Source: Actinomyces sp. oral taxon 170 str. F0386
GTDB taxonomy: Bacteria > Actinomycetota > Actinomycetes > Actinomycetales > Actinomycetaceae
Length of the DNA: 64,000 bases
Direction of reading: 5' to 3'
Assembly: GCF_000195595.1 (NCBI RefSeq)
Contig: NZ_GL882538.1
Coordinates: forward strand, 79,267 to 143,266
Part shown: positions 1 through 7,773 of the stretch, piece after piece
How positions within the stretch are numbered: position 1 is the first letter of the stretch
Layout of the letters: each line of letters opens with the position of its first letter
Program-made: the position numbers and the translations under genes
The notes under the pieces: model-generated
The model's database searches: none
Seen by the model: only the letters and a program-made list of their open reading frames with translations
What the model was told of the DNA's origin: nothing

Positions 1-690
1 CGCACGGTGGTCGAGGCGGGTGTGGACCTCATGGTCATTCGCGGCTCTTTCGTGTCGGCCGAGCACGTTTCCGGCGCGGTCGAGCCCCTCAACCTCAAGC
101 GCTTCATCTACGAGCTCGACGTGCCCGTCGTCGTGGGCGGGGTGACCACCTACACCGCTGCCCTTCATCTCATGCGCACCGGTGCAGCCGGGGTCCTCGT
201 GGGGCAGGGTGGCGGCGCTTCCTCCTCGGTGCGTCAGGTTCTGGGTCTGCACATGCCCATGGCCACGGCTGTGGCCGACGTCGCCGGGGCCCGGCGCGAC
301 TACCTCGACGAGTCCGGTGGCCGCTACGTCCACGTCATCGCAGACGGTTCGGTCGGCAACTCAGGCGACGTCGTCAAGGCCATCGCCTGCGGCGCCGACG
401 CCGTCATGCTCGGTGCCGCCCTCGCCCGCGCCCAGGAGGCCCCCGGCGGCGGCTACCACTGGGGAGCCGAGGCCCGCCACGAGCGCCTGCCGCGGGGCTT
501 CCGCAGCCACGTGGGCACGGTCGGCACCATGGCCGAGATCCTCAATGGTCCCTCCGACCGCGCCGACGGCACTCTCAACATCATGGGCGCCCTGCGCCGC
601 ACCCTGGCCACCACCGGCTACGCCGATGTCAAGGAGCTCCAGCGGGTCGAGGTCGTTCTGTCCCCGTATGCCGGCTCTGCCGGTTCCTGA
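1..690 (+). CDS. guaB3: GuaB3-family IMP dehydrogenase-related protein, C-terminal part (5' end outside window)
   Basis: About 229 residues of the TIM-barrel C-terminal half of an IMP dehydrogenase/GMP reductase family protein; the reading frame is open to the first base, so the start lies upstream. Recognisable segments are VPVVVGGVTTYTAAL, GRYVHVIADGSVGNSGD and KAIACGADAVMLG (phosphate- and nucleotide-binding loops), ending with the GGLRR-like and YADVKELQ segments typical of the actinobacterial GuaB3 paralogue. Where true IMPDH has the catalytic cysteine loop (GxGPGxxCxTR), this protein reads GQGGGASSSVR, with serine in place of cysteine. Classical IMPDH activity is therefore doubtful. From memory, mycobacterial GuaB3 also lacks this cysteine. 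guaA lies 47 kb away in the same window. The family is clear; the biochemical role of GuaB3 is not. Confidence 0.88.
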   Translation, partial: RTVVEAGVDLMVIRGSFVSAEHVSGAVEPLNLKRFIYELDVPVVVGGVTTYTAALHLMRTGAAGVLVGQGGGASSSVRQVLGLHMPMATAVADVAGARRDYLDESGGRYVHVIADGSVGNSGDVVKAIACGADAVMLGAALARAQEAPGGGYHWGAEARHERLPRGFRSHVGTVGTMAEILNGPSDRADGTLNIMGALRRTLATTGYADVKELQRVEVVLSPYAGSAGS

Positions 691-859
691 GTGGGCCCCA
701 CCACGCCAACCCGTGTTTTTGAGAGGTGGAACAGTGCAACAGAGCCGTGATCTCGGGTAGTCTCAGCCGGGACGGCAGCCGTAGAGCTGCTGAAACCGGT
801 GCGGGGGCATGATCCGGTTCCTGCACCGCTAGCCCCCACATGTCACAAGGAGCTTTCAC

Positions 860-1126
860 ATGGCCCAGGTCACCGCCACCATCGCTTCCAAGGTCGGTCT
901 GCACGCCCGTCCCGCCGCCACCTTCGTCAAGGCCGTCGCCGAGAAGGGCGTCCCGGTCACCATCGCCAAGGAGGGTGGCGCTGCGGTTGACGCCTCCTCC
1001 ATCCTCGGCGTCATGACACTGGGCGCCGGCTTCGGCGACGTCGTCACCCTGGCCTCCGACGCCGACGGCGCCGATGCCGCTCTCGAGGAGCTCAAGACTC
1101 TCCTGGAGACCGACCTGGACGCCTGA
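860..1126 (+). CDS. ptsH: Phosphocarrier protein HPr
   Basis: 88-residue cytoplasmic phosphocarrier of the PEP:sugar phosphotransferase system. It passes phosphate from enzyme I (PtsI) to sugar-specific EIIA domains. The active-site motif GLHARPAA places the phosphorylated histidine at residue 15. A serine at about residue 47, before ILGVM, corresponds to the regulatory serine-46 of low-GC HPr proteins, although actinobacteria generally lack HPr kinase. Length matches the family. The ATG is preceded by AAGGAG at about 7 bases spacing. No ptsI or EII gene is adjacent; the gene appears monocistronic and is followed by strong hairpins. Confidence 0.95.
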   Translation: MAQVTATIASKVGLHARPAATFVKAVAEKGVPVTIAKEGGAAVDASSILGVMTLGAGFGDVVTLASDADGADAALEELKTLLETDLDA

Positions 1127-1142
1127 GAACAGGTCCGACCGA

Positions 1143-1176
1143 ACGGGGCGCGCTCCACCTGTGGAGTGCGCCCCGT
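1143..1176 (+). terminator. Hairpin terminator after ptsH
   Basis: A 15-bp stem (1143-1157 with 1162-1176, one G-T pair) closes a 4-base loop 16 bases after the ptsH stop. There is no U-run after it, as is common for actinobacterial hairpin terminators. Confidence 0.65.
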
Positions 1177-1218
1177 CCGCGTTGGGGGTACTCGGAAGCG
1201 CCCGTTGCGGATCGCGCC

Positions 1219-1255
1219 ACGGCGTCGTCGCGGCCCCAGGCCGCGACGACGCCGT
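1219..1255. terminator. Second, perfect 17-bp hairpin between convergent genes
   Basis: Bases 1219-1235 pair perfectly with 1239-1255 around a 3-base loop. It lies between ptsH (+) and the convergent symporter operon (-), so it probably works as a bidirectional terminator. There is no T-run on either side. Confidence 0.6.
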
Positions 1256-1320
1256 TGATCAGATCGACTATGAACCGGGTGGGGCCGTCTCGTGTGGACT
1301 CAGCATGGCCCCGCCCAGTC

Positions 1321-1551
1321 TCAGTCCTGCTCGCCCCCAGAGGGGGTCGGCTTGATCCACCACCACAGGCCCATACCGGCGGCGATGGCGAGCAGGCCCA
1401 GGCCCGCCCACAGGTTGGCGTTGATGCCTCCGGTCTTGCTCATCTCGTCGGCGCTGTTGAACAGGACCGAGCACACCACCAGGTAGAGGCCGATGAGACC
1501 CAGTGCGCCGGTGATGACCGCCCGGATGTCCGTGAGTGAACGATTGCTCAT
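1321..1551 (-). CDS. Small two-helix membrane protein downstream of the symporter
   Basis: 76-residue protein with two predicted membrane helices (about residues 10-31 and 46-66) and a short charged tail. I do not recognise a named family. It follows the sodium:solute symporter after 30 bp on the same strand, with its own AAGGAG ribosome site, so the two are almost certainly one operon. Small membrane proteins encoded beside SSS-family transporters are sometimes accessory subunits; a helper or stabilising role for the 572-residue transporter is inference only. Confidence 0.75.
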   Translation of the reverse strand: MSNRSLTDIRAVITGALGLIGLYLVVCSVLFNSADEMSKTGGINANLWAGLGLLAIAAGMGLWWWIKPTPSGGEQD

Positions 1552-1581
1552 GAGTGTTCTCCTTCGTGTGTCCGGGCGGAT

Positions 1582-3300
1582 CTAGTGGAAGATGCTGTTG
1601 AGCGTGATGACCATGAGGCCGGCGATGATCCCCAGCGGGATCGGACGGCGGTACCAGGGCAGCTCGTGCAGGTACGGGTCGGTGCGCTCACTCTTGGGGG
1701 TCAGGGCGTAGACGAAGCCCTTGAGCTCGGAGTCGGGCTTGGGGCGGGTGACCATGGAGACCAGCACCGTGATGACGACGTCGACCGTGAAGGCCACGCC
1801 CGCCGCCAGGAAGGCGCCGCCCTGCCCCGGCATGACCAGGCGCTCAGTCCAGATGAGGATGTTGACCCCCAGCGCGCCCAGGGTGCCACCGACGAGCCCG
1901 GTCCAACCGGCCTGGGACGTGGCCCGCTTCCAGAACATTCCGATGATGAAGGTCGCGAACAGCGGCGCGTTGAACATCGAGAACAGCGTCTGAAGGTAGT
2001 CCATGAGGTTGGAGTAGTTCGACGCGATGATCGCGGTGAGGATCGCGACCACGGAGGCCGTCAGGGTCGAGAGCTTGCCGACCTTGAGGTAGTGGGCATC
2101 GTCGGCGTCCTTCTTGAGATAGTGCTGGTAGATGTCCACGCCCCACACGGTGTTGAAGGCGGAGATGTTCGCGGCCATCCCCGCCATGAAGGAGGCCAGC
2201 AGCCCTGTGATCGCCAGGCCCAGCAGCCCGTTGGGCAGCAGGTCGCGCATGAGGTAGAGAACCGCGTCGTTGTACTGGTAGCTCGTGTCGGCCCCGGACT
2301 TGAGCCGCTGGATCTCCGTGACCAGGACGCCGGCGACCATGCCTGGGATGATGACGAGGAAGGGAACGAACATCTTGACGAAGGTGCCGATGATCGGCGT
2401 CGACTGGGCCGAGGAGATCGAGTCCGAGGCCATGGCCCGCTGCACCTCGACGAAGTTCGTCGTCCAGTAGCCGAAGGACAGCACGAAGCCCAGACCGAAG
2501 ACCAGGCCGACGACGGACAGCAGGTTGGAGTCGAAGCCGGAGATCGAGTTGCCCGGCCAGGAGTGCAGCTGCTGGGACGGGTCGGTCCCGGCGAGCCTGG
2601 CTGCTTCGGTGATCTTGCCGGTCAGGCTCTGCCAGCCGCCCACGCGGTGCAGGCCGATGAGTGTCAGGGGAAGCAGGGCCGCCACGATGACGAAGAACTG
2701 GAGAACCTCGTTGTAGATCGCCGCGGAGAGCCCACCCATGGTGATGTAGGAGAAGACGATGACGGCGGCCACGATGAGCCCCACCCACAGGGGCCAACCC
2801 AGCAGCCAGTTCATGATCTTCCCCAGCAGGTACAGGTTGATACCGGCGATGAGCAGCTGGGCCAGTGCGAAGCTGAGCGCGTTGACCAGGTGGGCCGCCG
2901 TCCCATAGCGCCTGAGCATGAACTCGGGCACCGAGCGCACCTTGGAGCCGTAGTAGAAGGGCATCATGACCAGGCCCAGGAAGATCATGGCCGGAACCGC
3001 GCCGATCCAGAAGTAGTGGAAGGTCGGCATGCCGTACTGGGCGCCGTTGGCGGACATTCCCATGATCTCGACCGCGCCGAGGTTCGCCGAGACGAAGGCG
3101 ATACCGGTCACCCAGGCGGGCAGGGAACGGCCCGAGGTGAGAAAGCCGTCGGCCGTGGCCGCCTTGGACCGGGCGATGAGCCCGACGCCGATGACGAAGG
3201 CGAAGTAGATCGCGATGGGGATGTAGTCGTACCAGCGTGCGGCGATGAGCGTGCCGGACGAGGCCGACGAAGCTGACAGAACATGCAGCGTGGAGGACAT
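1582..3300 (-). CDS. Sodium:solute symporter (SSS/SGLT-like family)
   Basis: 572-residue integral membrane transporter with about 14 hydrophobic helices, which uses the sodium gradient to import an organic solute. The family pattern starts with a first helix near residue 25 (YIPIAIYFAFVIGVG) and the FLTSGRSLPAWVTGIAFVSANLGAVE segment at about 53-80, which matches the first core helix of the SGLT-like branch. The GYWTTNFVEVQRAMAS segment mid-protein resembles the sugar-transporting vSGLT group. The ATG is preceded by GAGAGG at good spacing. Substrate cannot be told from sequence; a sugar or polyol is plausible. A small membrane protein follows in the same operon. The gene is divergent from rnhA, with the promoters sharing the 3301-3528 gap. 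Confidence 0.88.
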   Translation of the reverse strand: MSSTLHVLSASSASSGTLIAARWYDYIPIAIYFAFVIGVGLIARSKAATADGFLTSGRSLPAWVTGIAFVSANLGAVEIMGMSANGAQYGMPTFHYFWIGAVPAMIFLGLVMMPFYYGSKVRSVPEFMLRRYGTAAHLVNALSFALAQLLIAGINLYLLGKIMNWLLGWPLWVGLIVAAVIVFSYITMGGLSAAIYNEVLQFFVIVAALLPLTLIGLHRVGGWQSLTGKITEAARLAGTDPSQQLHSWPGNSISGFDSNLLSVVGLVFGLGFVLSFGYWTTNFVEVQRAMASDSISSAQSTPIIGTFVKMFVPFLVIIPGMVAGVLVTEIQRLKSGADTSYQYNDAVLYLMRDLLPNGLLGLAITGLLASFMAGMAANISAFNTVWGVDIYQHYLKKDADDAHYLKVGKLSTLTASVVAILTAIIASNYSNLMDYLQTLFSMFNAPLFATFIIGMFWKRATSQAGWTGLVGGTLGALGVNILIWTERLVMPGQGGAFLAAGVAFTVDVVITVLVSMVTRPKPDSELKGFVYALTPKSERTDPYLHELPWYRRPIPLGIIAGLMVITLNSIFH

Positions 3301-3528
3301 CGGTGTACCTCTCAGGGGATAAGTGTCAAATGGGCAGGGTCATTCATGCCCGCGCGGCAGGCTAGCATAATCGGTCCTGAACAGGGATTTTGCGGGACGC
3401 TGTCCGCCAGGGAAGATCTTACGAGCTCGCTGAGTGGTACGTGTGCCCACGGTGGCCGTCTGTGGCGTGAGAAGACGGACGAGGATGGGTGGTCGGTCGG
3501 TGCGCTCGTGATGGGTAGAGTGCCCTCC

Positions 3529-4095
3529 ATGACGTTGATTGCAGCTGCAGACGGATCCTCCCTGGGCAACCCGGGACCGGCCGGCTGGGCCTGGTACGTG
3601 GACGATGACTGCTGGGCCGCCGGAGGGTGGGAGAGCTCGACCAACAACCGCGGCGAGCTCACCGCCGTCCTCGAGCTTCTGCGGGCCACGGAGGCCGCCG
3701 GGCTCGCCGGCGAGGAGCTCCTCATCCAGTGTGACTCCCAGTACGTCATCAACTCTCTGACCAAGTGGCGCCACGGCTGGAAGAAGCGTGGTTGGCGCAA
3801 GGCCGACGGCAAGCCCGTTCTCAACGCCGACCTCGTCAAGGACCTCGACGCCGCGCTCACGGGCCGCACGGTGCGTTTCGAGTGGGTGCGCGGGCACGTC
3901 GGCCACCCCATGAACGAGGCCGCCGACTCCCGGGCCCGCGGCGCCGCCACTGCCCACCAGCAGGGCTGCCCCGTGCCCTCCGGTCCGGGCTGGACCCGGG
4001 GCGGCCGCGCACAGGAAGCGGTACCCGACGTGGCCTCTGACGCAGCGCCGTCGAGCGGGCCGACCATCGTGCCGCAGACCGACGCCCTGTTCTGA
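3529..4095 (+). CDS. rnhA: Ribonuclease HI
   Basis: 188-residue RNase H that cuts the RNA strand of RNA-DNA hybrids. The catalytic DEDD set is visible: Asp8 in AAADGS, Glu43 in NRGEL, Asp69 in QCDSQYV and Asp133 in NEAADSRA, with RGHVGH supplying the histidine near 123. The frame is open back to 3283, but family alignment puts the start at ATG 3529 (MTLIAAADG); ATG 3511 is a six-residue-longer alternative. The catalytic domain ends near residue 140, and a roughly 45-residue tail rich in Gly, Ala and Pro follows, probably disordered. Confidence 0.9.
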   Translation: MTLIAAADGSSLGNPGPAGWAWYVDDDCWAAGGWESSTNNRGELTAVLELLRATEAAGLAGEELLIQCDSQYVINSLTKWRHGWKKRGWRKADGKPVLNADLVKDLDAALTGRTVRFEWVRGHVGHPMNEAADSRARGAATAHQQGCPVPSGPGWTRGGRAQEAVPDVASDAAPSSGPTIVPQTDALF

Positions 4096-4206
4096 GGGTG
4101 GGTGGATCGGGGCGGCACGTCCTCAGGATCCCGACGATCGTCTCTCACAGGAACGGCACAGGCGCATCAAACACGTGGCATAAGGCCTCAGATGAGGCTT
4201 GCAGCC

Positions 4207-4701
4207 ATGACGACGACGAGCCCCGCCCTCCCCACACCGGCCACCTCTGCCGCCTCCCGTCCCACCTCCTGGAGCCGGCTGGCTCCTCTGCGCCGCCACA
4301 TTCCGACGGTCGCCCTCTTCGCGGCCGTCTCCTTCTCCGGCTGGACCATCGACTACGCCCTGGTCCTCATCCTCAACTCACTGACCGGCTCGGTCCTCTA
4401 CCCGGTCACCGGGGCCCGGATCGTCTCCTGCGCCCTGGGCTTCCTGCTCAACCGGCGTCTGTTCCGGGCGGCTCCGGAGACCCTCTGGCGCTCGGCCGGT
4501 GGCTACGCGGCGGTCCAGGGCGGGATCGCGGCGACCTCGTACGCCGGCATCGCGGTCCTCACCGGGGCCGGAGCGCCTCTGTGGCTGGCCAAGGTGCTCG
4601 TGGACTCCACGCTCTTCATCGTCAACTACCTGGCCCAGTCCCGTCTCGTCTACCGGGCCCCGGCGGAGCAGCCCGTCCCGGCGCTGGCGACGGCGGCCTG
4701 A
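4207..4701 (+). CDS. GtrA-like family membrane protein
   Basis: 164-residue protein with four predicted membrane helices (LFAAVSFSGWTIDYALVLIL, an RIVSCALGFLLNRRLF segment and two later ones), matching the GtrA-like family. These proteins work with polyprenyl-linked sugars during cell-wall or surface polysaccharide decoration. The hallmark asparagine-arginine after the second helix (FLLNRRLFR) and again in VNYLAQSRLVYR are present. The frame is open upstream to 4102; ATG 4207 is chosen because GAGG lies 9 bases before it. No glycosyltransferase is adjacent, so the pathway is unknown. The stop is 15 bp from the convergent response regulator. Confidence 0.75.
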   Translation: MTTTSPALPTPATSAASRPTSWSRLAPLRRHIPTVALFAAVSFSGWTIDYALVLILNSLTGSVLYPVTGARIVSCALGFLLNRRLFRAAPETLWRSAGGYAAVQGGIAATSYAGIAVLTGAGAPLWLAKVLVDSTLFIVNYLAQSRLVYRAPAEQPVPALATAA

Positions 4702-4716
4702 GGACCCGGCTGCGGT

Positions 4717-5433
4717 TCAGGACTGGGCATCGCGCATAAGGATGACGAGCTGCACCCGGTCACGCAGGTCCAGCTTGGTCAGGATCCGCGTGACGTTCTT
4801 CTTAACCGAGTCCGGGGCCAGGACGAGTTGCTGGGCGATCTCCGCATTCGTCAGCCCCTCGGCCACCAGCTCGGCCACCTCGCGCTCACGCGGGCTGAGG
4901 CGGCCGAGGCGCCGTCGTGCCGTGCGCTGCTGAGGTGAGGCGATAGGGCTGAGTATGTGCCGGTTGAGCAGCTCTCGGGTGATGCGTGGGGTCAGAATGG
5001 CGTCCCCGGAGCTGACCGCCCGCAGCGCCTGGTGGAGCTGGGCCGTGCGGGTGTCCTTGAGCAGGAAGCCCGAGGCACCCGCGGACAGGGCCCCGAAGGC
5101 GAACTCGTCCTGGTCGTAGGTGGTGAGCACCAGCGTCCGGATCGAGGGGTAGAGCTGGGTGATGCGCGCTGTGGCATCGATTCCGTTGAGAACCGGCATG
5201 CGCACGTCCATGAGGATGACGTCGGGGAGCGGCCGGCGCTCCTGAATCCGTTCGGCGAGCCGGTCAAGAGCGTCCTGTCCGTGGGCGGCCTCGGCCACGA
5301 CCTTCAGATCGTCGGCCCGGTTGATGATGAGGGACAGTCCCATGCGGGTGGCCCTCTGGTCATCGACGATCATGACCGTGATCGGGGCCCGGCACTCCGG
5401 AGGCATCGGCGAGGAGAGGGACACGAAGGTCAT
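4717..5433 (-). CDS. NarL/FixJ-family response regulator
   Basis: 238-residue two-component regulator. The N-terminal receiver domain (about 17-140) has the acidic pocket VDD near residue 23, the phosphoacceptor aspartate in VILMDVRMP near 75, and the switch lysine in LLKDT. The C-terminal LuxR-type helix-turn-helix (about 175-235) carries LSPREREVAELVAEGLTNAE. Its start overlaps the end of the histidine kinase (ATGA, 5430-5433), so the pair is translationally coupled. It sits last in the ABC-permease-kinase-regulator operon and most likely controls that exporter in response to an envelope stress or peptide signal. Confidence 0.92.
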   Translation of the reverse strand: MTFVSLSSPMPPECRAPITVMIVDDQRATRMGLSLIINRADDLKVVAEAAHGQDALDRLAERIQERRPLPDVILMDVRMPVLNGIDATARITQLYPSIRTLVLTTYDQDEFAFGALSAGASGFLLKDTRTAQLHQALRAVSSGDAILTPRITRELLNRHILSPIASPQQRTARRRLGRLSPREREVAELVAEGLTNAEIAQQLVLAPDSVKKNVTRILTKLDLRDRVQLVILMRDAQS

Positions 5434-6803
5434 GCTTTCTCCAGATCGGGTATGTGGACCGGAACGACGGCGCGCAGCACCCAGCCTCCGGCTCCTGGGG
5501 CGATGCTGGGGCCGACGTCGAACGCACCGCCGCGCTCGCGGATCACGGAGGCCAGGTTGGTCAGTCCGTGACCGGTCGACGGCTCGTGGGAGTCCTGAGA
5601 GGAGTCGGCCTGTGCCGTCACCTGCCCGTCGTCGGACACGGTGATCCGAGTGGCTGAGCCGGTGTGGTCCAGGGCGATGACGACGCGCGTGGCACCCTCG
5701 GCATGCCGCATGACGTTGGTGAGGGCCTCCCGGACAACGATGTAGACGAGCTCCCCGAGTGCCCGTCCCATGGCGGTGTCGCTGGGACGCCGGCCGGTCT
5801 CGGTGAGGGCCGTACTGATGCCGGTCGCCCGTACGGTGGTCAGCAGGTCCTCCAGCTGATCCCAGCCGTGTGCGCCCGAGGCGATCATCGGGCGCGAATC
5901 GGCCAAGGTGCCAGAACCGACATCGTCAAGAATGGCGGGTGAGGACTGCAGCGAGGCGACTGCGCTCCGCGTGTCGGCCAGTCCGTCGCGGGCCAGGGAG
6001 TTGACCAGGTCGATGGCCTCGTCGACGTCCGGGTTGCCGCTGGCACCGTGGAGCCCCTCGGACAGGGCGATGATCGCGGTGAGGGAGTGGCCCACGGAGT
6101 CGTGGAGCTCGGCGGCCACCCGGGCCTGGTAGCGGGCGGCATCGCGTTGCACCACGAGCTGCTGCTCGGCCGCCTGGGAGGCGAGCTGGGCATCCCCGTG
6201 CTCCAGGGCCTCTCGACGCGACCGGGCGATCGATGCCACGGTGACCACGGCGACGAGGAGCGCGGCCTCTTGCATGAAGTCCGACAACGGTACTTTCTCC
6301 CGCATGAGGCCCGTGATCGGACCGTTGATCGACGCGAGATAGGGGATGAACATGCAGATCAGGGTGGTGGCAATGCCCAGGAGCCGGTCTCGGACGCTGG
6401 CGACGGCGATCAGAGCGTAGACCGCCACCAGTAACGGGATGAGGAACTCTGCGGAGTCGCTCTTGATCATCTTGATCATGAGGGCCACGTTGTTGATGAT
6501 GACGATCAACAGTGGCCAGCGTCGTCTCCAGATCAAGGACAAGCCGGTTACGACGGCGAGCACGTACTTGAGTACGAGGACGTGGGCGCCGAGAGAAAGG
6601 GCGAGCACGGTAAAGATGATCTGGACCAGGTTGGCGATGATGACGACACCCCACAGCCCCACAGGGCTGGCGCGGTACCACTCGGCGATGCGGTCCAGGC
6701 GTGTGCGCGGAACCCTGGGCCCGGCCTCGGAGACCCGTTCGATGGACGTGCCGCTCATGACTGGTGTCTCACTGTCGGTCGCAGTGGTCGGTCTCACTGT
6801 CAT
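5430..6803 (-). CDS. Sensor histidine kinase, HisKA_3 type
   Basis: 457-residue membrane sensor kinase. Several hydrophobic helices fill about residues 40-190, and there is no large extracellular domain, the usual intramembrane-sensing layout. The dimerisation/phosphoacceptor helix follows with ELHDSVGHSLTAI (phospho-histidine near 240), then the HATPase_c domain with VREALTNVMRHAEGATRV (N box) and the GHGLTNL ATP-lid glycines. The start was set at 6803: the upstream permease stop is one base away (TGA-G-ATG), with GGTG just before. Partner of the 4717-5433 regulator; both are probably co-expressed with the upstream ABC genes. Confidence 0.9.
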   Translation of the reverse strand: MTVRPTTATDSETPVMSGTSIERVSEAGPRVPRTRLDRIAEWYRASPVGLWGVVIIANLVQIIFTVLALSLGAHVLVLKYVLAVVTGLSLIWRRRWPLLIVIINNVALMIKMIKSDSAEFLIPLLVAVYALIAVASVRDRLLGIATTLICMFIPYLASINGPITGLMREKVPLSDFMQEAALLVAVVTVASIARSRREALEHGDAQLASQAAEQQLVVQRDAARYQARVAAELHDSVGHSLTAIIALSEGLHGASGNPDVDEAIDLVNSLARDGLADTRSAVASLQSSPAILDDVGSGTLADSRPMIASGAHGWDQLEDLLTTVRATGISTALTETGRRPSDTAMGRALGELVYIVVREALTNVMRHAEGATRVVIALDHTGSATRITVSDDGQVTAQADSSQDSHEPSTGHGLTNLASVIRERGGAFDVGPSIAPGAGGWVLRAVVPVHIPDLEKA

Positions 6804-6804
6804 C

Positions 6805-7683
6805 TCACCGCCGTCTGACCGTCTGGAGCAGAGCAAGGGCGAGGGCAGCCACCCACATCAGGCAGACGAGCCCATCGATGGCGGCTGATCCCGGCGAGGT
6901 CATGGCTCCAGGATCCAGGGGCGCGGTCGCTCGGGGCAGTGCGGTCATGGGAATGAGGACGCTCAGTGGGTGGGCCGCCAGAAGCATCGCCGTTCCCGCG
7001 ATCGTCCCCAGAACCGCAGTGATAATCGTGGTGGTGAAGGACCTCATGAGGACTCCCAGCCAGGTGATGAAGGTCAGGATGACCCACATCCCCAGCACGG
7101 TGGTGCCGAATCGAGGCAGGTAGGCGGCCAGGCCCAGCAGGCTGAAGCCGGCGAGGAGGCCTGTGATAGCCGTGGTCAGAACGAGGATCGCAGTGGTGGC
7201 GACCGCCACCTGCAGCCCGTGGAGAAGCTTGCCCACGATCATGATCGTCTCCAGGTGGCTGGCTCTCATCCGCCGCCAGCCGTCCCCTTGGCGCTCGCCA
7301 GCGGCGATCTGCGCCGCGAAGACGCTCAGGACAAGCGGCAGGAGCCACATGGAGAGCGGGAGGGTGGAGTGGGGCCAGAGGGCGTCCCAGGTGATGCCCT
7401 GAGGCTGGAGCTCGTTCTGGTAGGTCCGGTACTGCAGGTAGCCGGACAGTGACGACAGTGTGCACAAGGCCGTGACCGCGCCCCAGTACCACCGGTTGGG
7501 GGCCTTGCGGTTCTCCCAGTACCAGGCGGCGTGCACCGAGGCCCGAAGACGTGCAGCAGCCGGCGTCCAGGCCGTGCGGTCGGCTGGGCGCGTCGACGTC
7601 GGAAGGTTGGAAGTGGAGAGGGGTGTCGAAGACATGGCGCGACTCGGAGCTGGAGGTGTGGATGTAGCGACGGTGCTCATCAC
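6805..7683 (-). CDS. ABC-2-type exporter permease
   Basis: 292-residue permease with a long polar N-terminus (about 50 residues) followed by roughly six hydrophobic helices in the arrangement of lantibiotic-immunity or bacitracin-type ABC-2 permeases. The GERQGDGWRRMRAS segment between the second and third helices is the typical intracellular coupling region. It follows the ABC ATPase by 90 bp on the same strand and is coupled to the downstream kinase by a one-base gap. Likely substrate is a cationic antimicrobial peptide or other envelope toxin, by analogy with kinase-linked ABC-2 modules; the exact ligand is unknown. Confidence 0.8.
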   Translation of the reverse strand: MMSTVATSTPPAPSRAMSSTPLSTSNLPTSTRPADRTAWTPAAARLRASVHAAWYWENRKAPNRWYWGAVTALCTLSSLSGYLQYRTYQNELQPQGITWDALWPHSTLPLSMWLLPLVLSVFAAQIAAGERQGDGWRRMRASHLETIMIVGKLLHGLQVAVATTAILVLTTAITGLLAGFSLLGLAAYLPRFGTTVLGMWVILTFITWLGVLMRSFTTTIITAVLGTIAGTAMLLAAHPLSVLIPMTALPRATAPLDPGAMTSPGSAAIDGLVCLMWVAALALALLQTVRRR

Positions 7684-7773
7684 AAATCGTCCTTATGGAT
7701 AATAATGGCGCGGGTGACGAGGGTCCAGGCCCTGGGACCGCCGCGCCAACGTGGCCGTCCTTACCGGGCAGAA

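Noticed and set aside
1585-3276. 563-codon plus-strand frame opposite the symporter
   Set aside because: Antisense shadow; charged low-complexity product, while the minus-strand frame has 14 helices and family motifs.
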